Source: Dryocosmus kuriphilus (lineage: Eukaryota > Arthropoda > Insecta > Hymenoptera > Cynipidae). Taken from it: 64,000 nucleotides of DNA. Location: the NCBI GenBank assembly GCA_038277395.1, contig CM076192.1:192882863-192946862 (forward strand), given 5' to 3'. Every line of letters starts with the position of its first letter. Position 1 is the first letter of the stretch. Position numbers and translations under genes: made by a program. The notes beneath the pieces are model-generated. The model was not told the origin of the DNA. It made no database searches and was given only the letters and a program-made list of their open reading frames with translations. Positions 1 to 11,317 of this stretch are shown piece after piece.

Positions 1-260
1 ATTCAAAAAAAAAAAAAAAGTTGAGGAGGGATCAAAGGAAGACAATTAACAAATCCTATTCCAAAATTTTCTTTCGTCATTTTTCGTTTCTGCATTGTTT
101 AAAAATACAACTGAGAACCAATTACAAAGAACGCAAACGCTTCGGTGCTTAAGCAACAAATGATTAAGGCAACATGTTATCCCACCTTTTCGTCTTTCTT
201 GTTTGAATTTTACTCGAAGCCTTTTCAAGTGTTTAGTTTCAATGGCGAAATTTTGTCGAA
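1..260. repeat. Dispersed repeat, relative of the 29.9-30.2 kb inverted-repeat element
   Basis: Several stretches resemble the right half of the element at 29915-30240: the 'cgtctttcttgtttgaattt' segment, the 'gaagccttttcaagtgttta' segment and the 'cttcggtgcttaagc' segment all have counterparts there in the same order. The left part is cut by the window start, so the full structure cannot be judged. No coding capacity is visible. Confidence 0.45.
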
Positions 261-466
261 GAACTTAGGGTTGTCTCGATATTGACAAATTTTTACGAAA
301 CTTTTGCTATAGGATGTTCCAAAAAAGTGTCCTTGCTTGTCATAAAAAAGTATTTCATACTATTCTCTCATGGGAAACCTTTGCCCAACCAAAAAAGCTG
401 GATGAGGACATATACATATATTCATATGTTTCAATTATTGAAACTATTACTATATAGCTTACAATC

Positions 467-1497
467 TACGAGGTACTTCCAGAAAGTAAATTGTTTCTCA
501 TTGATGTAGGAATAGCTGTATATTACGACATTTTGGCAAATTCAGTGAACCGCGTAAAGAGTTGAACCCCTTTGCGTGTTGGGGGGGGGGGGGGGGGGGG
601 AAAAAACGAGACCAATCGAGGTTAGTGTGTTTTTTAGTCTTGACTTTCAGTACATCTACGTCATGCGAAAAATGTTGATCGTATCTCCCGCCGAGTGCGA
701 AATTTGCGCCGTATTCGCTACTGTCGTTTTGAAGGGAAAAGCTCCAGTTGAGATTTATAATGAGGTGAAAACTGTTTTGGTGATATGTATGAATCGTGGA
801 GTGTGTAAAAAATTGTCGCGAATAAAAATGGCCGTACTTTTGCATGATGATCAGAGGAGCGGAAATTTATTGTGACTGACGAAAATTGTGGATCGTTGAA
901 AAAATCGAATAATTGCATCTTTTTTCTTACGATCGCCTTCGAGATTGACGTTAATGATGATCTTTCGGGGATGTTTAAGTTTAACTTTTAGCACCCTTAA
1001 ATTCCAATCCCAGTTACACGAAACTTTAACAGAAACTTTCGGATATCGGAAATTGTCTGCAAGGTGGGTCCCTTTAAATAGCTTTCGAATGCCAAACCTC
1101 ACACGGACAATCCTTGAAACAACTCCTGGGACTCTTTTGGATGGGAAATTTTGAACATACCCCCGTATTCCCCTGGCCTAGCCCATTTTTAGATTTCCTA
1201 AATCTCTTCACTCACTGAAGGTGCACATTGGTGGAAACAAGTTTTCAAATACGAGGAGGTGAAGGGGGAAGTGGAGTAGTGGGCGAAAGACTGGCGGGGA
1301 CTTCTTCGAGGACAAATTTAAGGCATCAAAAAATTGATCCCGCGGCTCACCGATATTCATCGAGAGGGATGGTGACTATATCAAAAAAAACTTATGCATA
1401 TGCACAAGTGTAAATTCCAACTATGTTTTTGTTTTAAATAAATTTTTTTTGAAGCCTAAATAAATTTAGTACACTTACTTCTGGACGTGCCTACGTA
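467..1497 (+). mobile_element. Mariner element, internally deleted copy
   Basis: Both ends match the mariner at 39195-40520. The left end at 469 reads CGAGGTACTTCCAGAAAG and the right end at 1477-1495 reads acttctggacgtgcctacg, and TA lies on each side (467-468, 1496-1497). The copy is about 1.03 kb against 1.33 kb. Translation near 663-775 shows the start of the transposase (a SPAECEICAVF-like segment, then a GKAPVEIYNEVKTV-like segment) before frames shift. Later pieces (FGYRKLSARWVP near 1040) show the domain linker. The catalytic middle is mostly missing and the frame is broken many times. A run of 20 G sits at 581-600 inside the 5' leader. Dead copy; presumably mobilised once by a full-length relative. 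Confidence 0.9.
581..600. repeat. Poly-G tract, 20 bases
   Basis: Uninterrupted G run within the leader of the first mariner copy. The full-length copy has an ordinary mixed sequence (CCCTTCCCC on that strand) at the matching position, so the tract arose or was inserted after transposition, or is a sequencing or assembly artefact. Confidence 0.95.
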
Positions 1498-2082
1498 ATA
1501 TGAAATGTAGAGAAAGCTGTAGGAAAGAAAAGATTGAATTGCCGAAGGAAATGATAAGCGGCTGAAAAGCTTAGCGCAACAAGACTACCAAAACAATTTA
1601 GTTTACTCGCACTCACGAACTACCGCGGAAGGTACGAAACGAGAAAGATTCCCCAAATATGCCATTTAAAATCTATCGTGGTTATTTCCCAAAATCTGAA
1701 TATAAATACGAGAGATAACTCCGACCAAGAGACGAGATTGCAAACAAGTCAGAATCACTTTAACTGGGATTCTAACACTCGCGAATTTATCGAAACGATT
1801 ACGAGCCTATAGCGCAAAAAACCGGTTATTTTGACATGGCCGCGAATAAATTTTACATGAAAAATTATGCTAAGATACGGCCAGAAAACAATCTCGCATA
1901 TCTTGCTCAAATAACGATTATTTTCTCCTCTTTCCAATTTCATTTTTGAGCTAATACAGTCTCACATTTCGACAGTTTTATGCAATTCTCTTATAAACAC
2001 CTTGCCGCTACTACATTCGGTATGAGAGCGACGGTTGGCGCAGCGTCGCGTCTCCAGGTTCGTCCGGTCCGCGGAAATGGCT
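1498..2082. other. No gene seen; possible TATA box
   Basis: Mixed-composition sequence with no frame that looks coding. A TATAAATA string at 1701-1708 could be a core promoter, but no initiator or downstream gene can be tied to it. Confidence 0.4.
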
Positions 2083-2630
2083 TCAGCCAATGGGAGTGTC
2101 CCTTTCGCCCAGCTCGCAGTTGTCCACCAATCGTAGTGTTCCCGTGGATCGAGCCCGCCGTCATGAATGGAAAGTGGTATCGGTATTTCTGGCGGAAAAT
2201 ATAGAGAAACATTTTGTTAATGAAAGAACCCTATGGTCTGAGTCGGTTATCTTTCCATTGTCCTTATCTCACTCAGAATCCTTAATTGGAGTTAGACAAG
2301 GGTTTAATTCTGGAGATATGTTCACCCTTTCGTCGCTATTTACCGACTCCAGAATTTCTGGGTTTAACCAATGGGAGCGTTCCTTCCGCCCGAGTCACAG
2401 TCGTCCGTCAATCGTGGATTCCCAACCGGTCGAACGCGCAATCCTGGCTGGAAAGTAGGGTCGGTGTTTCTGGCGGCAAACATAGAGAGACGTTATGTTA
2501 ATGAGAGAACTAGACGGTTCTTAGTAGCTTACTTTTCTATTGCACTTATTCCACTCAGAATCCTAAGTTTTGATTTAATAAGAACGGAAAAAGGATTAAA
2601 TCTTCTCATATGTAGATTCACTGCCATCAG
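2083..2630 (+). repeat. Two-copy tandem repeat, 281-bp period
   Basis: The segment starting with caatgggag at 2088 recurs at 2369. The copies share a cgcccag/cgcccgag block, a 'tcggtatttctggcgg / tcggtgtttctggcgg' block, a 'tgttaatgaaagaac / tgttaatgagagaac' block and an 'ctcagaatccttaa / ctcagaatcctaag' block. They have drifted noticeably. Overlapping frames of about 70-120 codons in several phases follow from the repeat and are not convincing genes. Each copy holds an ACCAATGGGA-like CCAAT motif, so promoter or LTR origin is possible, but nothing else supports it. Confidence 0.75.
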
Positions 2631-3289
2631 AACCATCTACCTGCTCCGGGGTTTCCGGTAGTTTACTATGAGAATTTTGTTGAAGGCTGATGACTGGTGG
2701 ATCGGCCTGTTTTTCCTTGATCCTTCGATGGTGCCCTCTGGGCGTCTCGGCCACCGTTGACTGTCGTATATCTCGGAAAGTGGCAAAGACATATACGGTA
2801 CCTCTGCTCTCCTTCCTCTCATGGCAGAGCAACCCAGGCAGTTCCAACTACCGCGGAGCTGGCACTTAAAGTCCCGTTGACACTCCGATGCCCACTCTCG
2901 CCCTCGCTCCGATGATTTTGAGCAAAAATGTAAAGAAGAAGGAGACATGGGTATAAATCGAAATTTGTCGAAAGTGCCATCGCAGAGTTTGACCCTCGGT
3001 CCGAATTTCCGGGCGAGAAAAATTTTGGAAAATGATGCACGATTAGTTTTTTCCCGCTCCCGAAATAGGAGTTGCTTTCAATTTTTTTCAAAAGTGACAA
3101 GTAAGGTTTTGCCCCGCCTCGATAATTTAAAACTTTTAAAAATAAATAAAAATTGGGTTATTCGCTTGAGTTTTCAAGAAATCCCTTGCGATATTGTAAA
3201 ATACATTAAAACCTTACTAATTCTTTAAGACACCTTGAGATATTTTATATAGGTACCCTCAAATTTTGCTAATACTTGGAATTCCTATG
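2631..3289. other. Unassigned, locally GC-richer block
   Basis: More GC than its surroundings between about 2640 and 3110, with open frames of about 80-103 codons on both strands. A minus-strand frame near 2640-2950 holds several cysteines but no spacing I recognise. I cannot assign it. It may be the edge of an older element truncated by the duplicated segment that follows. Confidence 0.35.
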
Positions 3290-4398
3290 TAGTTCTTTAA
3301 ATCTTATGAAATTGTTTGAAATCTTTGTAAAAAGGATCTCTTAAAATTCTTTGGTATCGTTTAAAGTAACATAAATTCAGTGACATCCTTCCAAATTTGA
3401 TTTAATTTTTCATATTTTTTGAAATTGTTGAAATCCGTAGAAATAGTCGTACGATTTTATGAAATTATAACATTTTCAAGGGATCTCAAAGGATTTTGAA
3501 GTATTTCCAAATATTATAAGGCACTGTAAGTTTTAAACTGAAGGGACTTCTACGGATTTCAATAATTTCGAAAGATATTAAATAATAACAGATTTCAAAT
3601 AATTTCAAGAAATTTTAAGAGTGGATTTCATAAGTTTTGAATGGTTTCATTGAATTTCCAAAGATTTTAGTCTTACAAGTTTTATAAAAATCTAATGACT
3701 TTTGACTATAGACGCCTAACATAACATCAAATTCCTAAAAATTGTAAGATTTCTAACAGAACTAATGATTTTTGTTGTAAAACCAAACTTTTTCCGGCTA
3801 AAGTTTCCTAAAATAACATCAAATTGTTGAAACCCACGACATTCTAAAGGATATAATCCTTTTAATAAAAAATATCGACTTCAGGTGAAAACTCCTAAGC
3901 CTAAAATCGCTTGAACTTGTAAGTTTTGTGAAATGGATAACTTTTTTTCATTGACAATTGTCCATTTTCTGCGAATACTCCCTAAAGTGACCAGAAAAAA
4001 TTGGTGAGCCTTCTAAAAATAAATTCTTTATTGTAAAAAAATATTCACAAGTCTTTTAAAATTATTTATAAATATAAGACTCCTTATAAGAAAATTATTT
4101 CTTCTTTGTTACATGTAAAAATAAGTGTTTAATCTTTTCCCTGTTTTTAACCCCTCTTACGTCGCAAAACTTCCCCTCCTCCCACTTTTTTATCACCTTA
4201 TTCTACGTGATTTCTGAAACTTGTTTTGTTTCTATATAAAAAATGTTGAAAAATTGGAGGTGGTCAGGGAGAATGAACGGTTGCTAAGGGAAACGTCACC
4301 GAATTTTTAAGAACTTAATTTTCTGGATACCCAATTAAATTCTAAGTAAATTAAATTTTAATTATTAAAATAAATAATAATTTATATTTTTCTTGCAG

Positions 4399-4443
4399 AC
4401 AAAAAAACAATTACGATTCCTAATCAAGATCATCTAGATGATG
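4399..4443 (+). CDS. Candidate 45-bp exon, phase 1-1, unknown gene (C1)
   Basis: Preceded by a pyrimidine tract and TTGCAG, followed by GTGATG. It holds 15 codons in phase 1 (two bases, then whole codons, then one base), so it can be added or skipped without shifting frame. Its end, IPNQDHLDDGDV when read through the donor, resembles the start of the next exon (APNVIDNLDPSDGDKI), which suggests an exon duplication. The second copy of the segment (C2) lacks it. The donor is weaker than consensus. Function unknown. Confidence 0.3.
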
Positions 4444-4533
4444 GTGATGTAATTTTTTGGCACTCTATTAAGTTCAAAGATAATCAATTTTTTTAGTGTA
4501 AAAGATAACGAATAATAAACACTTTCCTTACAG

Positions 4534-4647
4534 CTCCTAACGTAATTGATAATCTAGATCCAAGTGATGGTGATAAAATCAAAAATGATCAAGGAATTGT
4601 TGCAGTAGTCCGAGGCGGTCAAGTTCTCCAGTATCAACCGGCAATCG
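4534..4647 (+). CDS. Candidate 114-bp exon, phase 1-1, unknown gene (C1)
   Basis: Acceptor TTCCTTACAG and donor GTAATT frame a 114-base, 38-codon exon in phase 1. The duplicate at 50500-50613 has the same length, same borders and an open frame, with protein similarity (DGDKIKNDQGIVAVVRGGQ against EGDKIKDDQGIVAEVVGGQ). Keeping length and frame in two diverged copies argues for real coding history. The product is acidic and polar with no motif I recognise. It joins in frame to 5585. Confidence 0.45.
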
Positions 4648-5584
4648 GTAATTTAAAAAAATAAAATGAAGTCCAAAACAAATATTATAGAATCCTAGCT
4701 AAAACTCAAACATGCTTTCCAATATTATTGTTCCTAATCACTCTCTCATTCTTCTTCTTTCACTCCTCTAGCTCATGCCTCCTGACTCATCCACACTCTT
4801 CCCAGTCCCTCGTCACCTGAAATTTTACATCCAGGGTAGAAATCACAATTGTCTTCTACAATGGATTACGTCCGTAAGACGACACATTTCAACGAGTAAT
4901 TGGAAACTTCAGGAAATGGAAAAAAAAAAGATATAACATCCAAGATAACATAACTGGATCGTATATAACGTAGTGTCAGGAAAAAAATCAATGACCCATA
5001 TATCGTGGGTAGAAGTCACCCTTATTGCCGAAAATTTTTCAAGTTCTAAAGTCTACACATTACAAGCGTGTCAATAGCAAGTTTCTGACATTGAAAGCAA
5101 AGATAAACATCCCAAAACGACTTTTCAGAAAAATATTAACCATCTTCTTGTTGAAAAGTCTCGCCTTCAGGAATTGATAAATTTTAGAGAGCAAATGGGA
5201 TTTCTACCCTCCAAATAGGGTAGGTGATTTTTTTTCCTGAAACCATATATCTTTCAACGTCATTTAGGGATTACCTTTGTTTCTCGCGACTTAAAGTTTC
5301 CGTTTACTTCTTGTAAGGCGTCCAGTCTGAGAATTCAAAGCCATTAGATATTAAGGGTGATTTCTACCCTCTATAAAAGGGTGGATGACTTTTTTCTGAA
5401 ACCACATCTATTTCATTCTGGACTTCAGCTGCATCCGTCTCATGTCCCGTGAGCAAAGAGACATTTTTCATGAATTTCTTGGCAAATAATTAATGGACAC
5501 TATTTAGTAAAATTTAATATTTCTAAGTAACCTTTTTTCAAAACTTTTTCATATATAATAACTTTCATTTCCTTACACGATCAG

Positions 5585-5712
5585 ATGGCGAAGAAGAGTG
5601 CTACGAACTACAGGATAATGATTTTGTGTTAAACCCTCACGAAGTACCTAAGTCTAAAATATTGGAAAGGATTTTATATTCACCCCCAAATAGACACACA
5701 TGCACTACCTAG
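5585..5712 (+). CDS. Candidate terminal exon, unknown gene (C1)
   Basis: After ACACGATCAG the frame that continues the previous exon (its last G plus AT gives Asp) runs GEEECYELQDND and on for about 42 codons to TAG at 5710-5712. The duplicate exon at 51496 shares the EECYELQDN core. After that the two copies diverge, because the C2 copy is cut by a hairpin-type element at about 51590. The longer C1 version may therefore be the original end. The single Cys and the acidic start give no family clue. Confidence 0.4.
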
Positions 5713-7169
5713 TACAACGGGTAATTTGAAAAATTATTATTATACAATCTAAAAAAAAATTTACCAGGGCATATTTTATGTGGAAATTTTAACTAAATAA
5801 AGTGTTAACAAATTTTAACAACACAGAAAAACGATGAGCTTTCCTTTATTCCAAAATTTGATAGAAAATTAACATTCAACCAAAGTTTTTATATCTGTCA
5901 TTTACGAAAGGATACGTCTCTTATGGAAATGAGGTATTGGTAAGCTTTGCGCCAGACACTTTTTTCGATAGAAAGGATTGGATTTCCAATACTTATTCGC
6001 GAAAAACCTACTGGATCCAATACTTAGCATTACTTCCTCTGCATAATGTTTTCAAACAAATAAATGAATTTTCAATGAAAGATAGTTATATTGAAGAAAC
6101 TAAGATTAATTTTAAACGAGGTTCCTTGATTTTTAAACTAAAACTGCAAATTTTTCCCAAATTAGTTGAATTTTCAACGGAAAAGGGGAAAATTTTAGAC
6201 CAAACATGCAAGGGTTTAGTTTTCAGTCAAAAGATATGAATTTGCCACGAGCTCGTTGTATTCTCAACAGAAAAAGGTGAATATCAACAAAAAATCTAAT
6301 AGTAGAATTTTTAACCAATGATAAAAATTGAACCAAAAATGGAGTAGATAAATTTTGAACAAAAAATGGTTAAGTCTTCAACCAAGGTGTTTTAGATTTC
6401 AACCAAAGTATTCGAGTCTTTCATCCAAATATTTCTATTTATGCAAACAGAATTTATAACAAAAAAAAAAAAAATTCATGAAAAGTGGAACACGTAGATT
6501 TTCAAAAAAAAAGCTTAGCTTTGAACAAAAAATGGTTAAGTTCCCAACATTTCCACAAAAATGTAACGTTGAGATTTCAACCAAAGTATTTGAATTTTTA
6601 ATTTAAAGAATTTCAAATTTTCAGAATGGCAGACATGAAAATTTAACGAAATAATTTAATTTTAACTAAGAAAGATATATTTGAATAAAATAGGACTAGA
6701 TTTAGTTTTTAACTGAAACACATATTTTCAACAAAATATACAATCATAAATAGTAGAACTATTAGCACAAAAGAGGAGTTTTCGTTAACAAATTTCAATA
6801 CTGACCCCAAAAAGATGAATTTTCCACAACAGAATAATAAGTTTTCAACTAAAAAGGAATTTTTTACAAAAATGCTCAATATCCCACAATACATTTCAAT
6901 GTGTTAACTAAAAATTTTATACCTTACACACAAAGATGAATGCTTAACCAGAAACATAATAGTTGACTTGCGAAACAAAAAATATTATTTCTCAGAAAAA
7001 ATAGTCGAATTATGAAATAAACAAACGAATTTTTGACAATGAAAATTTGATTTTCATTCAAAATAGATGAATCTTCAACTTTTGAAACAAACATGTAACA
7101 GTTGAATATTAAACGAGTTATATTTCACTTGAATCAAGAAAGATTATTTTTGTATCAAAAATAGTTTAA
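5713..7169. repeat. Degenerate 'TTCAACnAAAAATG' oligomer tract
   Basis: Dense, imperfect copies of a 15-25-base theme (ttttcaac, aaaaaatggttaag, ttcaaccaaagt) cover most of the interval, all in one orientation. Related tracts occur at 14.1-15.7, 17.3-17.8 and 20.7-21.4 kb. Frames of 60-100 codons here (for example near 5937-6239) are made of this theme and I do not call them genes. Confidence 0.7.
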
Positions 7170-7334
7170 TTATATTGATATGTTCTCCTTTGTGTCGGCG
7201 TTCTGGTCTGGGTACCTGTCAGAAGCCTTCTTCTCATGGACTTATGCTGAGTACGGAGTCTGCATGGACGAGAAATACTTTCTCAGCAGGAAGGCGCGTT
7301 CGTCGGTGTTCCGTTGGATGCCAGATTTTAAGTC

Positions 7335-7362
7335 GGGGGGGGGGGGGGGGGGGGGGGGGGGG
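7335..7362. repeat. Poly-G tract, 28 bases
   Basis: Longest homopolymer in the window, uninterrupted G. It could form a G-quadruplex and is equally a classic place for sequencing or assembly error. Confidence 0.95.
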
Positions 7363-7834
7363 TAGGAGAGACGAGGGCCTTCGTTTTCCTCTTTCTCTTG
7401 TGCGAAAAATTGCACGCGTCTTACCTTTGTGTACCGGGCGTTCGCGCTCCGGCGTAGACGGAACAAAATCCGCAGAAAGTCATGGTAAGACGGCGGGGCG
7501 GGGGTGTCTGGTCAATGGCGTTCTGAAGATTGATGGCTCATCATGGTTGGAAATCCCGGATAATAATGTTATACCCACGATTTGGCTGGGCTGGTGCTGG
7601 CGTCGACAGTGTCGGAGACACCGTCGGCGAATTCTGGCTGGTCGATGTCAGCGTTGGCGACCCGTGACTGTTCGTTGGCTGCGTTGGTAGCATATGGTTA
7701 GCCCTTGAGAAGTAGCCTACCTCGCGGAGACCCGGTGTGCTTCCTCCAGAAGCCTGACCCCCTTTCGTGAAGCACGTTGCCTTTTGTTTAACTCCATCCT
7801 CGTGATGTACATGTAGAGTCTTCGTCGTATGCGT

Positions 7835-8110
7835 TAGTCCTAGGAAGGACTGAATTTCTACCGGCGAGTACAGCCACTACACAGAAGGATGACCGAGGGG
7901 CCGAAGATGGATTGGTACTCGCGATGGACTACAGAGAGAAGGCTTGGTTCATAGATTAGTTCTAAAACGACTAATATATCAGCGATGATGACCAGTCCAC
8001 AGAAGGACACCCGAATAGCCTAAAGATGGTTGGATATTTTAGATGGACTGGAGAGCGGACTTCGTTGTTTACAGATATATGTCCTTAAAAGGGCTGATAT
8101 TGTAGGCTGG
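7835..8110 (+). repeat. Imperfect tandem repeat, about 121-bp period
   Basis: Three starts at 7835, 7957 and 8078, each a 'tagtcctaggaaggactga'-like string. Units one and two share the order cacagaaggayga/cacagaaggacac, cgaagatgg/taaagatgg, gatggact, gag-rich block, ttcatagat/ttacagat. The third unit is cut after about 35 bases. Old and diverged. Confidence 0.65.
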
Positions 8111-8924
8111 TTTTTGTAGGCCAAGAAGATGCTCTAGATGACTGTGATAGATTCAGAAAGCAAATCTTCTTTCCAAGCTAGTATTGTTTATTTCCGTATA
8201 TCTTCCTGGACTGGTATTCCGAGTGCGAGTCTGCAGCGAATGACCACCCAACTGTCGCAGCGGTTCGGTTTGGCGTCGCTTCGTGGAGCTCTATGTTGTA
8301 ACAAAGCTAAGGCTGGAGATCGAATGAGAGTGAGGGTTTTGTTTTTAAAAATCATCGCTTATTCATAATGATATTATTATCATTACATAAGTAATATATA
8401 AATTGTATATTTTGCTCTAGCTATATCTATATGATGCATATTTTACCAGGCTTAAGTTTATAATATTTTGTTTCTATTCTAATATTAACTCTAATTCTAC
8501 AGAACTTATATGAGTATTTTCGGAAAAATGATATATAAAAACCGATTAAGTCAATAATGTTGCAATATCATAGTTCACTTACTTTCTAATACACTTTACC
8601 CTATATACAACTTAACCTAGCTTATAACTATGTTAAATGAGATGGTATTGTTTGGATCGGCGAGTCGTGTTATGAAATTTTGTTTTTCGTCGTTTCGCTT
8701 TGCTATGAGATATTTAAATGATGGGAAGCTTATGCATGATTTTAAACAGTGCATTTTCGTGTATAGAATATGCTATGTGATCTAGTTCTGGTAAATGACG
8801 TATTTGATTTTCGTAGAAATTAAATGTTATTTTGTGAATGTGTCCGCTTATTTGGTACATATTTCAGTCTCTCGTGTATGATTTTATTGGTCGTTCTAGG
8901 ACTAGTATCACAAATTCGTCGTAG

Positions 8925-11210
8925 TCATTTATTTTGCAGTATCTGACACTTTTTGTAATTGCAAGCACTCGTGTTGCTCCAGCTGGGACCTGCGTATAGC
9001 ATTACCAGTTTTATTAATGATTTATACAGAATTTTCCTTATTTCTAATACTAAGTTTTTGCTTTTCCTATGCATTAGTTTATTGATACAAATCAATGCTG
9101 CATATGCTTTCCCTACAGCTTTAGTTACATGTTTGGTGAAGTTAATATTAATATCTAACGTGGCCCCTAGATATACAGTCTCAGCCTTATGTTCTATTTG
9201 TTCATGGCCTAATGTCAGTACTGGCATCTGTTCTGTCCTACTTCTTTTGCTATAAACTATGAACCCAATTTGTTGGAGCTCATTTTCAATTTCTATTTTG
9301 CGAAAAATTTCAAAATTTTATCTATGTGTTTTTCTAAAAGTTTCGCTGGCTGAACCTTCCTCCAAGATTTGGCTGCGACCTCTGTGACGCCAACGAACAT
9401 CATAATTTTTGTATTCAAACCCTGCGGTATGTCGTTAGCAAAAGTGCAGTCTCTAGTATAGATCGTTGGGGCACACCAGCCACTGTAATGTGCGTGCCTG
9501 AGTAAGTATTATTCACCATAACTTTGAAAGGACGATTTTTTAAGTAGCTTACAATGATCTTGATTAGGTAAAGAGGGCACCCTGACTCTATTAATTTGTG
9601 TAATAGTGCCTCATGCCAGACCGTATCGAATGCTATTTCCAGGTCTAAGTAAACCACCACTGTGTGATGTTTAGTGTTAAAGTTGGTACGAATATAGTCA
9701 GTCAGGTCGACTAGATCGACGAATTTTGCGGCTACTATCTCGGGAAACAAAAACTGTTGTGAAATTAATATTTTATTGTCGGACTCATGTTTTTTCATTC
9801 TAATAAGTATAATTTTTTCAAAGACCTTACTTAGAGTGGGAAGTAGGCTTCTCGGTCCGCAATTCTGTGGGAACAGTTTATTTTTACCCGGTTTTTGAAA
9901 TGGAACAATCGTTGCTTTTTTCCATGCATTCGGAATGTAGAGATTCTGAGACAGCCATTGAAAGTATAGGTAAGTTTCAGTATAGCTTTCTTTGGTAAGT
10001 TTTTGAGTGTTATTTTTTGGATATCATCGGCTCCCGGCCTTCTGGCTTTAGTCTTATTTACGATTTTTATGACTACTTTGGGAGGTGCAAGCTTGGTTTT
10101 TTCTGGATCTATCACTGCGAGCTTAATTTTATTATAAGATTTCCTGAACGTTCTCGTTCCGTCTCTCTATCTCCTAGATTTTCCATTAAATTTTGTACCG
10201 ATTCAAAGTGATCAGCTCTTTGAGCTGCCTAATCTTCTTCCCCAAGTGCCAGCCCGTGCTTCCCGTGCAGCGTGGGGATTTTTGAGCATTTTTCTATCTT
10301 AATTCTCAGGATACTTTTTTATTTATAGTGTTAGACAGTTTATATTTTACTTTATTTATTTCATAGCTTTGGTATGTTTGCGCGATTTTCTAAATTTGTT
10401 GCGGTTTTTCATCAAGTTTTTAATATTTCAGGAAGCTTGTTGTATATATATTTAAAACAGACTGTGATATGCATTTATGCGTTGCTTCCCTAACTATGCT
10501 GGTATTTTCTTTATTTCATGATCTACTTGCTGCTTGCTAATTGCTAGGTTGTGGTTAAGCTTTGTGCTTTTATTGATACATTCTGTAAGTTTATTCCAAA
10601 CGGCATGTTTGTATTTGTAGAATGTTTTATTAATTACTTCTGTGTTTTTTTTAGTTAATGCAATTATGACTGGCAAGTGATCTGATGTTAGCTTCGTTAA
10701 CTACTTCTGCGTTAATACTATGAATTATATTCTTTCGTATACCTATTTCCACCTGGACGGAGAAGCTAGGTGGTTAGAAGGGTAGAGTGTGAAGCCATCC
10801 AGAGCCATCATTTGTAACATTGTTGTGTTTATGTATTTAAAAAAAATTTATTCCCATTTGAATTATTTGCTTTTCAATTCCCGCTTACGTTTTTGCTATC
10901 AAGATCCCCCATTAATAAGACGGTTTGGGCTGTGTTCATCATTAAATTAAGATCGCTTATTTCTATCGGCACTCGCGGTGGGTCATACGCTGCAACAAGT
11001 GTGAGGTTATTTTTTTAGTTTTATACCTATAGTTTCAATTGTTTTGGTATTTGTAGCTACTTCGCAAGAAATAGTATTGTACTTCACTAGGATAAGGACC
11101 CCTCCTCCCTGCCTGCCGCGATCCTTCCTATAGCTGGAGCACCCTCGAAATCCGTAGAATCTAGAACCTGTCACTTCATTTTTTCTCATTTATTAACATG
11201 ATATCTATTT
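8925..11210 (-). pseudogene. Jockey-like ORF2 (endonuclease-reverse transcriptase) remnant
   Basis: Order along the minus strand: an endonuclease piece near 11189-11007 (YRKDRGRQGGGVLILVK), an early RT segment at 10115-9831 (PGADDI and LKNLPKKAI motifs), RT core at 9798-9415 (VVYLDLEIAFDTVWHEALL, then VAGVPQRSIL where families usually have GVPQGS), and the C-terminal domain at 9227-8925 (VYLGATLDININF, LYKSLIKLVMLYAGPSW). Where the polymerase FADD box should lie (about 9390-9420) the reading is FVGVTE, so both catalytic aspartates are gone. Several frameshifts and stops separate the pieces. Nonfunctional. Confidence 0.85.
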
Positions 11211-11317
11211 TACGTACCCGTTCAAAATTCTTTGATTTCGACAAATTTACCTGATATGTCATTGGCATTCCAATTGGCTATATTTAATGTATCTATGGTT
11301 TGCTTATTTTCTGGAAT

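Larger units (their letters stand above)
3290..5712 (+). other. Segmental duplication copy C1
   Basis: Matches 49430-51535 in order and orientation. Shared markers include the 'tgaaatccgtagaaat' and 'acttctacggattt' blocks, 'ggaacgttgctaaggg' (4279 here as gaacggttgctaaggg), the 114-bp exon and the 'gagtgctacgaactacagga' exon start. Divergence is moderate with many indels. Between exons it is AT-rich. The copies are about 46 kb apart, so one gene unit seems to have been duplicated at a distance or in an array whose middle has been rebuilt by transposons. Confidence 0.8.
7170..8400. other. Unassigned GC-richer segment next to the jockey-like LINE
   Basis: Clearly less AT-rich than both flanks. 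The longest frame (7175-7690, +) exists only because a 28-G run reads as poly-Gly, and I see no known domain in it. It may be the 3' UTR region of the minus-strand LINE that begins to its right, or an independent element. It contains the poly-G run and a 121-bp tandem repeat listed separately. Confidence 0.4.

Noticed and set aside
7175..7690. 171-codon frame with poly-Gly
   Set aside because: Opened only by the 28-G run. It has no domain and overlaps other equally long frames.
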